Assembly: GCA_016718605.1 (NCBI GenBank)
Contig: JADKCY010000040.1
Coordinates: forward strand, 1 to 41,815
Direction: 5' to 3'
Length of the DNA stretch: 41,815 bases
Source: Lysobacterales bacterium
GTDB lineage: Bacteria; Pseudomonadota; Gammaproteobacteria; Xanthomonadales; Xanthomonadaceae
This document shows, piece after piece, positions 17,296 through 26,472 of the stretch. The first letter of the stretch is position 1. Each line of letters begins with the position of its first letter. The notes under the pieces are model-generated. The model did not search any database and was not told the origin of the DNA. It saw only the letters and a program-made list of their open reading frames with translations. Both the position numbers and the translations under genes were made by a program.

Positions 17296-17928
17296 TCAGA
17301 TTTTCATCGGCGTTGCGTTGCGGGCAAGCGCGGAGGGCACGTCAAACTCAGTCTGCCCCAAGGGATGTTCGGCGCTCACCGCGCAGCGCAGAATGGCCTG
17401 CTCGCGCGTGCGGCCATAGCCCGCATCGCCCAGTAGGCCGCCTGTGTTGCGGGCGGTCCTTGCCCCCCACATGGTCTCGCGGTCATGCATGAATCCATGG
17501 GGCGCGTAGGTGCGGAGCGTGATACCCCAGCGACTCATTGCGAGGTCTGCATGCCGTGGCGTCCAGAACCCTTGTCCCGCGCTTTGCACGGTCGTGGCGC
17601 CGTTCTTCCTGACCAGGGTCACGGGCACTCCCATGGCGCGGGCAACCAGCCAGGCCATAGCCTCCTCATTCAGTTCGCTCAGCCTGACCTTCTGGAGCGC
17701 GAGAAGCGCTTTGCAGTAGCCAGACACATGCGCCTCGATGGTCGCGACGCTGCATGCGTAGGCACCGTAGACAGAATCGAGGTCCGATTTGGACAGGACG
17801 ATCTGATCGGCATACGCGAGGGCGGCGGTGTGTGCCCGTTGACTATAGGTCTCACCCTTTACCCACGCGGTGTATAGCGCCGCTGCCGCCGCGAGATCCT
17901 CGCTGGTGATCTCATCGACCTCGCTCAT
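17296..17928 (-). CDS. DUF2591/NinX-like phage-type protein
   Basis: 210 residues. ATG 17928 overlaps the upstream stop (ATGA). The N-terminal 85 residues are helical and alanine-rich. From about residue 85 the pattern LSELNEEAMAWLVARAMGVP, then a tryptophan near FWTPRHADLAM, WGITLRTYA, REQAILRCAVSAEHPLG and a closing FDVPSAL follows the layout of small phage proteins of the NinX/DUF2591 type. Function is unknown in that family. The frame is intact. It is the last gene before the terminator at 17241-17279. Confidence 0.6.
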   Translation of the reverse strand: MSEVDEITSEDLAAAAALYTAWVKGETYSQRAHTAALAYADQIVLSKSDLDSVYGAYACSVATIEAHVSGYCKALLALQKVRLSELNEEAMAWLVARAMGVPVTLVRKNGATTVQSAGQGFWTPRHADLAMSRWGITLRTYAPHGFMHDRETMWGARTARNTGGLLGDAGYGRTREQAILRCAVSAEHPLGQTEFDVPSALARNATPMKI

Positions 17929-18566
17929 GCCGCCACCGCCTCTGCCTTGACGATCGGCTCAATCGTGGCGTGTCCTTGTGCGCTGGTCCGGGTCAGTCGA
18001 TAGGTCACCGGATTAGCGAAATAGGTTGGGCTCACGAGCGTCCTCAGGCGTTTGCCTCGGGCGTCGCGAATCTCAAGGGTGGCCTTTGCCAGCACCAGAT
18101 GGATTGCGCTGCCGACGGCAAGCTCTCCAGCAACGGCGATCAGATCGCGATGCCATGGCACCGGAATCTCGGTGATCTCCGCCACGCAGTCGGCAATGTA
18201 CTTGCGACGTTGTGGCCGTGGCGTGGGACGACGGCGCTCCCGCGCGATGGCTTCGGCACGCCATGCCTCTACGTCGGCGCGCTGGATTTCAGTCACCTTG
18301 CCGGTTTGTCCGTGGGCGCATTCGATCACGAACCAGCGTTCCTTGGGCGAGGACACGGAGCGGATCGCATCGAGCACATCGCGCTGATGCATCAGTCGGG
18401 TCATCCAGGTGCCACATTCCTTCAACACCCAGAGCCAGATATCGCCATCCACCACCTCGTTTTCGAGGATGTCTCGGTCAATCTCGTAGAGATCGTCCTT
18501 GTAGGCCTGGAACAGGCCTGGTGAGGTCTCGGTAAGCGCGACCAGCGCTTGGTAAATCGTGTTCAT
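17925..18566 (-). CDS. Hypothetical protein under a ribosome-binding-site hairpin
   Basis: 213 residues from ATG 18566. The N-terminal half is acidic and helical (LFQAYKDDLYEIDRDILEN; WLWVLKECGTWMTRLM). A basic stretch follows (AIARERRRPTPRPQRRKYI) and then a beta-rich C-terminal part (IHLVLAKATLEIRDARGKRL; NPVTYRLTRTSAQGHATIE). No known domain or membrane segment is seen. The Shine-Dalgarno AAAGGAGACC is buried in the 18570-18608 hairpin system, so expression is probably controlled at translation. It is coupled to the NinX-like gene by a 4-bp overlap. Confidence 0.7.
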   Translation of the reverse strand: MNTIYQALVALTETSPGLFQAYKDDLYEIDRDILENEVVDGDIWLWVLKECGTWMTRLMHQRDVLDAIRSVSSPKERWFVIECAHGQTGKVTEIQRADVEAWRAEAIARERRRPTPRPQRRKYIADCVAEITEIPVPWHRDLIAVAGELAVGSAIHLVLAKATLEIRDARGKRLRTLVSPTYFANPVTYRLTRTSAQGHATIEPIVKAEAVAA

Positions 18567-18569
18567 CGC

Positions 18570-18608
18570 GGTCTCCTTTGAAACAAGGAGGAGACCGTGT
18601 GGGTCTCC
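18570..18608 (-). promoter_or_regulatory. Leader with mutually exclusive hairpins hiding the ribosome-binding site
   Basis: Reading the minus strand: GGAGACC (18608-18602), GGTCTCC (18596-18590) and GGAGACC (18576-18570). The last contains the Shine-Dalgarno three bases before the ATG. The middle segment can pair with either neighbour, freeing or trapping the ribosome-binding site. A very similar hairpin precedes the exoribonuclease gene at 35150. Confidence 0.65.
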
Positions 18609-18696
18609 CCACAGGGTTTAGAAAATACGGCGTCCGCCGTGTGTGCCCCTATTGCCCGGGCTGGCTGGCTGTCGGTTCTTCCGACAGTGGCATCAC

Positions 18697-18995
18697 TCAA
18701 GCCGCCGCTTGGCTTGAGTCATGGCACTGCGAGAACAAGGCGTCGAGCTCGGGAAGCTCGCGCGCAAGTGCTCAAGGACGTTTGCGGCAACCGTCTTTGC
18801 GGTGTCGAGATCACCCAACCAGATCCAGGTCGGGTCGGTGTTGTGAATCAGTAGTTCCGAGGCGGCAATCCCCACCGCGTTCAGCCTGATCAGCGTTTCG
18901 AGATGGGACTCCGAACGTCGCGGATAGATCGTCAGGCGACTGATCTGATCGTTCAGCGTGATAACGAGTGCGGGCGCGTCGATGGCAAGGTGCAT
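18697..18995 (-). CDS. Hypothetical protein, about 99 residues, one frameshift
   Basis: From ATG 18995: MHLAIDAPALVITLNDQISR, then IYPRRSESHLETLIRLNAVG and TWIWLGDLDTAKTVAANVL. Near 18775 one base shifts the frame. The better continuation is LARELPELDALFSQCHD, ending SSQAAA at 18697; the unshifted reading is basic noise. There is no clear ribosome-binding site before the ATG, and no known family. A CTGTCGG/CCGACAG hairpin (18669-18687) follows the gene. Confidence 0.5.
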
Positions 18996-19073
18996 GTTTG
19001 CACCGTAGCCAAGTTTGATGTGCTGCGCCAGTCCATACGAGGGCAGGCACGGGAGATCCCGTGCCTGCGTTCC

Positions 19074-19967
19074 TCATGCGGCCAATCGCGAACGCAATGC
19101 GTCTGGCAACATCTTCGCTTTGGAGAAGTCGATACCATCGACATCCCCTGTTCCCGAACAGGCCGATGCAGCAAAACACATGCTGCAGGGCGTGTTGTGG
19201 GCATAGCGCGGGTCGCGCGCAAACTCCTGCCGCTGAATCGATCCGGCCGTCCAACGCACCTTTGGAGATAGCTCTCCATCTGGGCGTGATCCCGCGCGTT
19301 GACGAGCTTGGGATCTCGGATCACAGGCCCTCGCCCTTTGCCGTTTTGGGGATGGTCTTCTTGATCATCTCAATGAAGCCACCTTGTCGACCGACTGCAG
19401 ACCCAAACTTTCCGCGTGGGCTAGCACGGCAATGTTGCAGGCCGTGATCTGGTCCGACAGCGGTGCCAACACTTCTGGGAACTCCATCGCAGCGGACTTG
19501 ACGTCGATAATGGCGATGTCACCGTCGCGGGTGGCACAGGCCAGATCGAGCTTGGTCCGGAAAACGACGTCATCGCCCAAGTCGAGCTCCAGCAACCGCT
19601 GCATGATCGGCTCGCCTGCCGGATCAGCCAGGACCGTCAGACCGCTGCGCTCCCAGTATTCTGGGAACTGCTCCATGAGGCGAATGCCCATCGCCTGGAC
19701 GTTCTCCGGTGTCCATTTGGACCCGAAAGCCGCCCCATTGGCGATTTGCGTCTCGAGCTCGGTGGTAAACAACGCCACCGGGTCCACCGATTGACCCACA
19801 AACTGGCCGGCGAGAAACGCCATGACGGCCTTGTCCAGACAGTCACCGACGATCAGGTTGATGGAAGGGGTTTTCTCCTTCCAGTTCCAGACGTGCTTGA
19901 GCATGAACTGCCACCGGCAGTTCTCAAAATCGGCGACCTTCGACGGGCTGAGATAGATCTTAGCCAT
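19074..19967 (-). CDS. exo: Cas4/RecB-like PD-(D/E)XK exonuclease with Fe-S cysteines, three frameshifts
   Basis: About 297 residues from ATG 19967. N-terminal YLSPSKVADFENCRWQF carries the first cluster cysteine (C17). The nuclease core shows FRTKLDLACATRDGDIAIID, then VKSAAMEFPE, the D-(D/E)-x-K pattern with Q in SDQITACNIAVL. After shifts near 19375 and 19335 (each fits one base lost from GGG or CCC) it continues GFIEMIKKTIPKTAKGEG, VIRDPKLVNARDHAQMES, and after another near 19245, NTPCSMCFAASACSG, giving three cysteines spaced C-x2-C-x5-C. Such proteins are 5'-3' exonucleases of recombination modules. It sits where exo lies in the SXT/IncA/C recombination block, next to SSB. Confidence 0.78.
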
Positions 19968-20704
19968 GGTTCACCTCGCTCAAAGCAACCACCGCATCCT
20001 GGTTGTTGCTCACCTCCGGCATGGGCACGCCCTTTCGGGCGCAGGCCTGCTTGAGTTGAGCCCACATGCTGGCGGAGACCCCTTCCGGTTTCTGCGGCTC
20101 GCGCGATTGCGCCGTTTCACTCGGCTGCGTCGCGGCGCCCTCGTTTGGCACCGGCTGTTCCGGTTTGACCGCTTTGACTGAGGCGGGCACAGGACGCACC
20201 CCGAGTGCTTGAACAACCGCCGAGGCCTTGTTTGGCTCCGTCGCCGGAACCGCCACATCGCCCTCGAAGGTGGGTTTCGTCCTGCACGATGTCGTGCTGC
20301 TGGAACGCCGCTGGCAAACCCAGCGACTCATACAGCCGCGACTTGGCGTTGTTCTCGCCCATCTCCCAAGCCTTGCGTACTTCCGTCTGGGTTGATGCCA
20401 GTGCGATCAGCTCGCCGTTCTTGGTCAAGGTGGCCGTGAAGATCTTGGCCTCGGCCTTGATGGGTTCGCCGTGGGCATCCTGGTAGGGCGACCCGCTCTG
20501 GGTCAAACGTCTGCTGTTGACCCCGTCTGTCACCGTCACCGAGACGGCACAGCCCTCGAGGGCGGGAACACCGCCACGAAAATCGGATGGCGTAGTACCA
20601 CCGGCCACAACAGCGCACCGGGGCGTTGTCTTCAACCGACCGTACGAGGTCGGACAGTCGAACTCGACCCCCGCAAAGGGGCCATTTTTCACTCTACATT
20701 TCAT
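19960..20704 (-). CDS. Unrecognised protein between SSB and exonuclease; candidate recombination mediator
   Basis: About 248 residues. ATG 20704 follows GAAGGAGTAAGACC. Residues 1-145 form one domain (MKCRVKNGPFAGVEFDCP; KIFTATLTKNGELIALAST; RKAWEMGENNAKSRLYESLG). Near 20275 the frame shifts into KPTFEGDVAVPATEPNKAS, then a proline-rich linker and a C-terminal helix pair (MWAQLKQACARKGVPMPEVS). It overlaps the exonuclease start by 8 bp. In related element blocks this slot between ssb and exo is held by a single-strand annealing protein (Bet). No sequence likeness to Bet or Rad52 is evident to me, so this is a context guess only. Confidence 0.6.
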
Positions 20705-20743
20705 GGTCTTACTCCTTCGCGCTCCCCGATCGATGCGCGAACG

Positions 20744-21248
20744 TCATGGCTCTGGATCGGCAGAGCGTGGGTTAGAACTCGGGCGCAGGTGGCCCTTGGG
20801 GTGGAATGGCCCGAAAACCCGGCGTGCGTGCTCGTCTCTGGCCGTGGTTGCACGGGGGCGAGACAAACGTCGGTGTGGCTCTGGTTTCTCTTCACTTTCC
20901 TTGTGAGGCTTCGAGAGCACTTGCACAGCGCCTGCTTTGATCCAGTGCTGGTCACCTCTTGCCCCTTGCCATCGACAAACTTCTCGTAGGCAATCTTGCC
21001 CTCGACATCGACACCTGCTCCTTTGACGAGATGTTCTTCGTAGTAGGACCGCAGGAGGGGCGATTTCACCCAAAGAGCGCAGTTGTGCCATTCGGTCACT
21101 TCCTTGGAACCGTCGGCGGTTTTGACCTGTTCGGTGGTTGCCAACCGAAAGTTGAAGAACGGCCGTCTTCCGTGGGGTGGAGCTTGGCGTCTGCGCCAAG
21201 ATAGCCCTGAAGGAGCACCTTGTTACGTCGTACTGGGAACATATCCAT
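20744..21248 (-). CDS. ssb: Single-stranded DNA-binding protein, two frameshifts
   Basis: Reconstructed from ATG 21248: VRRNKVLLQGYLGADAKLH. A lost T in TTT near 21150 hides FNFRLATTEQVKTADGS, then EVTEWHNCALWVKSPLLRSY, GAGVDVEGKIAYEKFVDG and, after a second shift near 20945, IKAGAVQVLSKPHKE. This is the SSB OB-fold in order (NKV start, EWHN, G-x-x-V-x-VEGKI). The tail to 20744 is basic and lacks the acidic DDDIPF tip that recruits partner proteins in bacterial SSBs. It is the first gene of the ssb-unknown-exo group and has a long hairpin-rich leader. It coats single strands during recombination or transfer. Confidence 0.82.
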
Positions 21249-21384
21249 TTCCCGAATCCGCACGTTTTAGAAGACCACTGCGCGCTGTGCGGCGCGGCAT
21301 CAGGGGTCGCGCCCCGGCGGGGTCGCCAGTTGTGGACGTATGGGCCGTCCGACCTGCCAAAACCTCTGGCGAAACTTGCAGCAA

Positions 21385-21441
21385 CTCTGCCAAACCCACC
21401 GGGATGCGATGGGCTTGGCAGAGCCCGCAGAGATCTGCGGG
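21385..21441 (-). promoter_or_regulatory. Hairpins in the ssb upstream region
   Basis: CCCGCAGA-TC-TCTGCGGG (21424-21441) follows the stop of the preceding gene. Overlapping it, CTCTGCCAA (21415-21423) pairs with TTGGCAGAG (21385-21393) on the minus strand. The remaining 130 bases to the ssb start are GC-rich with no promoter I can call. Confidence 0.45.
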
Positions 21442-21450
21442 ACTGCGACG

Positions 21451-21630
21451 TTAGGCGGCCATGGGCAACCCCTGGCTGGTGCCACGCATCGTGGCCAGCA
21501 ACGTCTCTACGTAGTGGGTACAGGCCTCGATCAGTTCCACGCCCTCACCTGAGCGCAGATAGACCTCCTCCGGTACCGTGATGGTGACGCCGTCGTCCGT
21601 GGTTACGGTGACTTCGCTGTCCACATACAT
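21451..21630 (-). CDS. Small hypothetical protein
   Basis: The reliable part starts at ATG 21630 and encodes 59 residues: MYVDSEVTVTTDDGVTITVP, EEVYLRSGEGVELIEACTHY and an end GTSQGLPMAA. It looks like a small beta-hairpin plus helix protein. An AAGGAG about 30 bases upstream is followed by a possible TTG start in another frame, so one base may be missing and the true start may lie near 21650. The gene lies between the ssb leader and a membrane-protein gene on the same strand. No family is recognised. Confidence 0.5.
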   Translation of the reverse strand: MYVDSEVTVTTDDGVTITVPEEVYLRSGEGVELIEACTHYVETLLATMRGTSQGLPMAA

Positions 21631-21721
21631 CGAAAATGCACCGACACAACCGTTCTCCTTGAGAGTTTTCCAACGGGGCTGGGGCCCCTCCAAAGCGACG
21701 GATACCCATCGACTTGGAGGG

Positions 21722-21747
21722 ACCCCCAACCGCGTACGGTTGGGGGG
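21722..21747 (-). promoter_or_regulatory. 10-bp intergenic hairpin
   Basis: CCCCCAACCG and CGGTTGGGGG pair around TACG, 12 bp after the stop at 21759. There is no T-run. It continues the pattern of one strong hairpin in nearly every gap of this block. Confidence 0.5.
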
Positions 21748-21758
21748 TGGTGCGCCGG

Positions 21759-22094
21759 CTACTGACAGCCCGGGTTCAATCCCTGCTCCATGCAGGATAG
21801 GGCGTTCTCCGATTTATGAGCGAGCCCGAAGGCCAGCCCATGGAGTGACATTTCGGGTTTCGCTTTCGCGTCACCCTGAGCCGGGCCTTCGCCCGGCGGG
21901 TAGCCGATGAACTCGGCTTCCGCCCATGCCGCCTGCTCCCGTTGGGCGCCTGCGGCGAAAACCAACGCCATCCCGATCAAGGTGACGATCGCAAATGCGA
22001 TCGTCTTTGCCCGGGTACGGTTCGAGGCGGTTTGCCGGGCCTCGTGACGGCGGAGCACTGCGCTCCGCCGTTGCGGCTTTGCCATGGTCTTCAT
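21759..22094 (-). CDS. Small single-pass membrane protein
   Basis: 111 residues from ATG 22094 (GGGAGGAGATTCATC upstream). The N-terminal 30 residues are strongly basic (MAKPQRRSAVLRRHEARQT), followed by one membrane helix (TIAFAIVTLIGMALVFAAG). The tail is likely periplasmic, with FIGYPPGEGPAQGD and a terminal pair of cysteines (LSCMEQGLNPGC). The positive-inside rule puts the N terminus in the cytoplasm. It is driven by leader C. Function is unknown. Confidence 0.7.
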   Translation of the reverse strand: MKTMAKPQRRSAVLRRHEARQTASNRTRAKTIAFAIVTLIGMALVFAAGAQREQAAWAEAEFIGYPPGEGPAQGDAKAKPEMSLHGLAFGLAHKSENALSCMEQGLNPGCQ

Positions 22095-22149
22095 GATGAA
22101 TCTCCTCCCGGCGTGCCAGCGCGGGAAGTGGTTGCCTCCCCAGGGCACG

Positions 22150-22563
22150 TCTGGGGGGATTCCCAGGCGGCATATCCCCTGACGGGGACATGCCCCTTGG
22201 GGGAATAGGTGCAGGTGGGCGCACGCGATGCGCGACTTACCCTAATGGCGCCATAGGCGGCCTTCGGACCTGCAGGAGTTTCGGGTTCTCACGTTGTGCC
22301 GGCATAGGCACACGCACAACAGGCGCCAAGAAGGCGCTCGCATGAGAACGGTATCCCGCGATCGGGATCAGAAACTCGTCAGCCTGATCCATGCGCCAGC
22401 TGAGCTGGGATGGGGGCTGTACCACGTGCATCTGCCTCGCAGATGGCCAGAACACATTGCTCTGGACTTTCGGTGTCCCACTACAAGGCGGTGAGTGCGC
22501 ACGGGAGCCCAATGGGCTCATCGGGGATCGAGCCTAGACACACAATCTGTGAAGCGCAAGAGG
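22150..22563 (-). promoter_or_regulatory. Promoter and long structured leader, copy C
   Basis: The box CCTCTTGCGCTTCACAG (22547-22563) matches leader A at 15 of 17 positions. On the minus strand TTGCGC is followed 17 bases later by TAGGCT, a fair sigma-70 pair. The 3' part (22168-22205) has GGGGCATGTCCCCGTCAGG and GGATATGCC, which form an 11-bp hairpin like those of A and B. In between, frames exist but none looks protein-like. The 600-bp gap to 22698 otherwise holds only the divergent promoter region. Confidence 0.5.
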
Positions 22564-22697
22564 GGTGCGTGATTATTTTTCGGTGACGCATCCGGACACC
22601 TGAAATCAAGGAAATCCCCTGCTTTCCGGGGGGCATTCTTGCAATCCACGACAAAAAAAGGTGTGAGTCTGTCACTCCCTAACGAGGAGACTGCACC

Positions 22698-23528
22698 ATG
22701 AGCGCTGTACTGGATTTACCGCTACCCGCCACCACCGAAGACACCGCTGCAACGACCGTCGAGGCCATCCAGCTACCTGACAAGCCAATCGCCACGTCCA
22801 AGCCCAAAAAAGGGAAGAAGAAGCCTCAGACCACGGCCGAGTATCGGAATAGTTGGCAGACGTTCTCGCCGCGTCAATCGATCGCGGTCTTTACGCTACC
22901 GCTGGAGATGGGTTCTGGCATTGCCCAAAAGCGCTTTGGCGAGTGGTTTGGCCGCCTCCAAACCGCGACTCCATGTTGTGCAACCACCTGCCCGATTTGA
23001 TCGGTGCGGTCGCCGCACAAGAAGTCCTCGATGCTCACCACGCAGACCGAGGCGGCCGAAGAAGCGCTCAAGGTAGAACTTGCCGAACTGCGCAGCCAGG
23101 CGACGGAGGCTGGATTGCGTCAGGAGCGTGAATGGTCACGACCGATTACGTTGTCGGTGCCCTGCTCGAACCGCTATCACCGCGACTTCCTGAATATCGT
23201 GCGGATCTTTGACGACATCATCTGGCACCTTGATGCATTGACCACCTTCGGCATCATCTCCAATCGGGAACGCATCTCGAAGCGTCAGAAGACTGCCAAA
23301 ATCGTGGGGAATGTCTCGACTGGGACTAGCGCCATGTGGGGCCGTGCCAAAGCCTCCGCGATGCGCGACATGACCGACAAAGCCAGCGTGAAGGCCTTGA
23401 CCGACGCCGAGAAATGGTCACACGAGCACAGCCAGCAGATCGTGAGCGACATCAATGCGCAGGTGGCCGAGCATGGGATCGAGAGTGATCCCTCGGACGA
23501 GGCCGACAGCGCTGCAGAGGCGGACTGA
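22698..23528 (+). CDS. Hypothetical mobile-element protein, two frameshifts
   Basis: ATG 22698 follows AACGAGGAGACTGCACC. The first 90 residues are MSAVLDLPLPATTEDTAA, a lysine-rich stretch SKPKKGKKKPQ, and SIAVFTLPLEMGSGIAQKRF. After shifts near 22965 and 23035 it continues TTQTEAAEEALKVELAELRS, CSNRYHRDFLNIVRIFDDII, WHLDALTTFGIISNRER and an acidic end. The FLNIVRIFDDIIWHLDAL block recalls DUF1845/TIGR03761-type integrative element proteins, but I am not sure. It is the first gene of the plus-strand operon, and its stop overlaps the helicase start (TGATG). Confidence 0.6.
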
Positions 23529-25316
23529 TGTTGAATCCCGCGCAAGCGAGCGTAGTGACCACGGAAGGTCACTGCCTCGTGGCGGCAGGGCCAGGCTCTG
23601 GAAAGACACATGTGGCCTCGATGCGTGCGGCGCGACTGTTGAAGGACTATCCGACGGATCGGCTGTGCGGTGACCTTCACCGCCGAGGCCGCGCGTGAGC
23701 TCACCGCACGAATCCGCGTCTCGTACCTGCCGCCAAGGGGCGCCTCAGCAGTGGCACCTTCCACTCGCTGTGCATGCGCCAATTGACCTCAGGTGGCAAG
23801 CGCCCGCGATTGATCCACGAGTATCAGTCCAAGGACATCCTGCGCCGTATCTATTCGGATCTTCAGCGGCGCGGATTCTCCGAAGAGTTCGATGTCTTCC
23901 TGCTGGCGGTCATGGGATTGAAGTCCAACGTGGACGGCATGACCTACGGCGAGGGCTCAGAAATGCACCGTCTTGCCTTGCGTCTCTACCAGGAGGCGTT
24001 GGACGAGCGTGGGATGTTGGATTTCGCTGACCTCATCAATCACAGCGTGCTTGGCATGCGGGAAGGCAAGGTTCCCTTGGTTCCGGTCCAGCATCTGCTG
24101 ATCGATGAGTTCCAAGACACTGATGGATCGCAATACGCCTGGATGGCTGCTCACCGCGATCAGGGTGCAGATCACCATCGTGGGTGATGACGATCAATCG
24201 ATCTACGCATGGCGTTGGGCGTTGGGCTATCACGGCATGAAGCGATTCGAGCAGGAATCGCGCGCCACGATGATCGCTCTCGATACCACCTACCGGTGCG
24301 AACGCCGTATCGTCATGGCGGCGGCGCAGCTGATCGCCCACAACCCAAATCGCATCCCGAAACACCTGAAGACCGCCAAGGTTGAAATGGGTGAGGTGCG
24401 CGTCATCAATTGCCGCACCCGGGATCAGGAGTTGGGTGTGATTGCGGATCGTCTGGAAGAGGCCCTGCAACGTGATGCGCTGGCCTCCCCCCCGGTACCG
24501 CGCACCTATGGTGTTCTGGCCCGCACCAATAATCACCTTGACCTTCTGGAAACCCATCTGCGCGGACGCGTCAACTACGAACGCGTGGGCGGCACCAGCC
24601 TGTGGGATCTGCTCGGTCCAACATTGCTCTTGGGCGTTCTGCGTTCCATCGCCAATCACGACCTGATCGGTGTGGACGCCCTGCTGGGTCGATGCGGCTA
24701 CACCGATGCCCAGCTCGCCGCCTTGCGCGTGGCGTGCAACATCAAAGTCCAGGGCTCAGGGCTGCGCTTTATTCATTGCGACATGAGCACGCTTCGCAAG
24801 ATCAATCCCGACCTCGTCCGTTTCCGCCAGCTCTACAAGGAATGGTCAGGCTTTGCCCACGCGGGGAAGCTCTCCAATGCCCTTGGTGGGATCGTCGCGG
24901 AGATCTCTTCGCAAGTTGAATGGGGTGGCAGGGCCAATCCTAGCCCTGAGGTGATCAACGAGGAGAACCGGCGACTGGCCGCCTGCAGCAATGCCATCAG
25001 CAAGCTGACGGGAACCATCGCTGAGGTGGTCCGAAAGCTCGAGCTTCGCGCACAGTCGGAGGCCCCAAAGCCCGTTCGCTTGATGACCTTGCACGGCTCG
25101 AAGGGGCTGGAGTTTGACGAGGTCTGGATGATGGCTTGCGAGCAGGGTGTGCTCCCCTCCACAGGCGGCATCGTCGAAGAAGATCGCCGCCTCATGTATG
25201 TCGGCATGACGCGCGCGCGCTCGGTGCTGACCGTCTCCCACGCCACCGAAGGCGGCACCGCCGCCAGTCAATTCATCACCGAGGCCGGGCTGTTTGAAAG
25301 CGTTTCGGTCTCGTGA
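23528..25316 (+). CDS. UvrD/Rep-family superfamily 1 helicase, three or more frameshifts
   Basis: About 595 residues from ATG 23528. Helicase motifs appear in order across frames: Q-motif LNPAQASVV; motif I AAGPGSGKTHVASMR; shift near 23672; Ia AVTFTAEAARELTARI; shift near 23735; FHSLCMRQL; motif II LLIDEFQDTD; shift near 24165; motif III GDDDQSIYAWR; motif IV region ALDTTYRCERRIV; motif V LMTLHGSKGLEFDEVWMM; motif VI LMYVGMTRARSVL. From 24200 on the frame is intact to the stop. It is a 3'-5' DNA translocase. Together with the downstream Cas4-like nuclease it could act in AddAB-like end processing. It is coupled to the upstream gene by overlap. Confidence 0.87.
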
Positions 25317-25333
25317 TTCACAGAGGACATTCC

Positions 25334-25997
25334 ATGCATCGTCGTCAGCTTCTTTTTTCACCCTCCTCTTGCCTGCGCTCGCCGGTGCCGGCGAGTCCGA
25401 GGTCCGCGCTACCGTTGAACGGCTGGCGCCCGGGACCGCCGTAGAGCGACTCTCCCCCAGCGCCCTGCCCCATTTCTATGATGTGGTGATTGGTGGTGAT
25501 CTGGTCTTTGTCTCCGAGGACGGTCGCTACATCGTTCAAGGGCCGGTGTTTGATACCGTGGAGAAAGCCGATCTCGCCGAGGTCAGCCTGGCGCCCCTTC
25601 GGGCAGAGGTGCTGGCGCGCGTGAACGCCACCGACCTGATCACCTTCCACCCTGATCAGGTTGCGCATCGAATCTGGGTCTTTACCGACACCGAGTGTGG
25701 TTACTGCCGCAAACTGCATGCCCACATGGACGCGCTGTTGGCCAAGGGTATTGAGGTGAACTATGTGCTCTTCCCGCGCGCAGGGGTTGGCTCAACTTCC
25801 TACGACACCGCCGTCAGTGTTTACTGTTCGGATTCACGGCAACGCATGCTGACGGAAGCTAAAGCGGGCGAGGCCATTCCGACGTCCACCTGCGTCAATC
25901 CTGTGGCTGACTTTCTCAGCTGGGCCGCAGCATGGGCGTGACTGGCACACCTGCGATCTACACCGAAGGCGGGCGACAACTAGGGAGGCTATCTTGA
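25334..25997 (+). CDS. dsbC: DsbC-like periplasmic disulfide isomerase, two frameshifts
   Basis: ATG 25334 follows AGAGGACATTCC. A signal peptide MHRRQLLF, then after one T lost from a T-run, FTLLLPALAGAGESEVRAT. The dimerisation part spans TAVERLSPSALPHFYDVVIG to IVQGPVFDTVEKADL. The thioredoxin-fold active site is FTDTECGYCRKLHAHM (CGYC). Then NYVLFPRAGVGSTSYDTAVS, a second cysteine pair and NPVADF. A shift near 25930 hides MGVTGTPAIYTEGGRQLG, the conserved cis-proline segment. About 220 residues is the family size. It refolds disulfide proteins in the periplasm; on conjugative elements it is linked to pilus assembly. Confidence 0.85.
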
Positions 25998-26472
25998 GCC
26001 GGAAAACTACTCGCGCGGCTACAAGCCACCGAGCCGTCACACGCAAGGCCATAACGATCGACCTCGTCTTCCGCCGATGTCGTCCAGAGATCTGGCCGAG
26101 ATGGGCCATTGCGAGATTCGAATCGTCTTGGACCAACGCCATGGCGAAGGGCGAACGCCAGCGCAATCCGTCGCTGGACGCCGCGGTGTGCGGGAGCACG
26201 AACGCTTCCACCATGCCGCGTTGGCGACGCAGGCGATCAGTGACCGACGCTGCTTTGTGGCGACGGCGGTCTGTGGCGAGCTCAGTGATACCACGGTGCG
26301 TTTGCGTCTTTTCCGCGATGCCTGTCTGCAGCCGTTTGCGATCGGTCGCTGGCTGACGCGCGTCTACTACCGCGTGTCACCCGGTGTGGCACAGCAGATT
26401 GGTCGTTCCCCGTGGCTGCGCACGCTGGTGCGCGCGTTCCTTGATCGCCTGGCAAAGGTACTGGTGCCATGA
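25994..26472 (+). CDS. CFI-box protein, one frameshift
   Basis: The likely start is TTG 25994 after GGGAGGCTATC, overlapping the dsbC stop. N-terminal MSRKTTRAATSHRAVTRK is basic. A shift near 26080 leads to RDLAEMGHCEIRIVLDQR, then the CFI-box: DRRCFVATAVCGELSDTTVR, LRLFRDACLQPFAIGRWLTR and VYYRVSPGVAQQIGRSP. The box is a short conserved motif of unknown function found at the C terminus of varied proteins. The helical end (LVRAFLDRLAKVLVP) could attach to a membrane. The stop overlaps the next start (ATGA). Confidence 0.7.

Noticed and set aside
22237..22521. 94-codon minus-strand frame
   Set aside because: It lacks a ribosome-binding site and its composition is not protein-like; the stretch is better read as the long leader of the gene at 22094.
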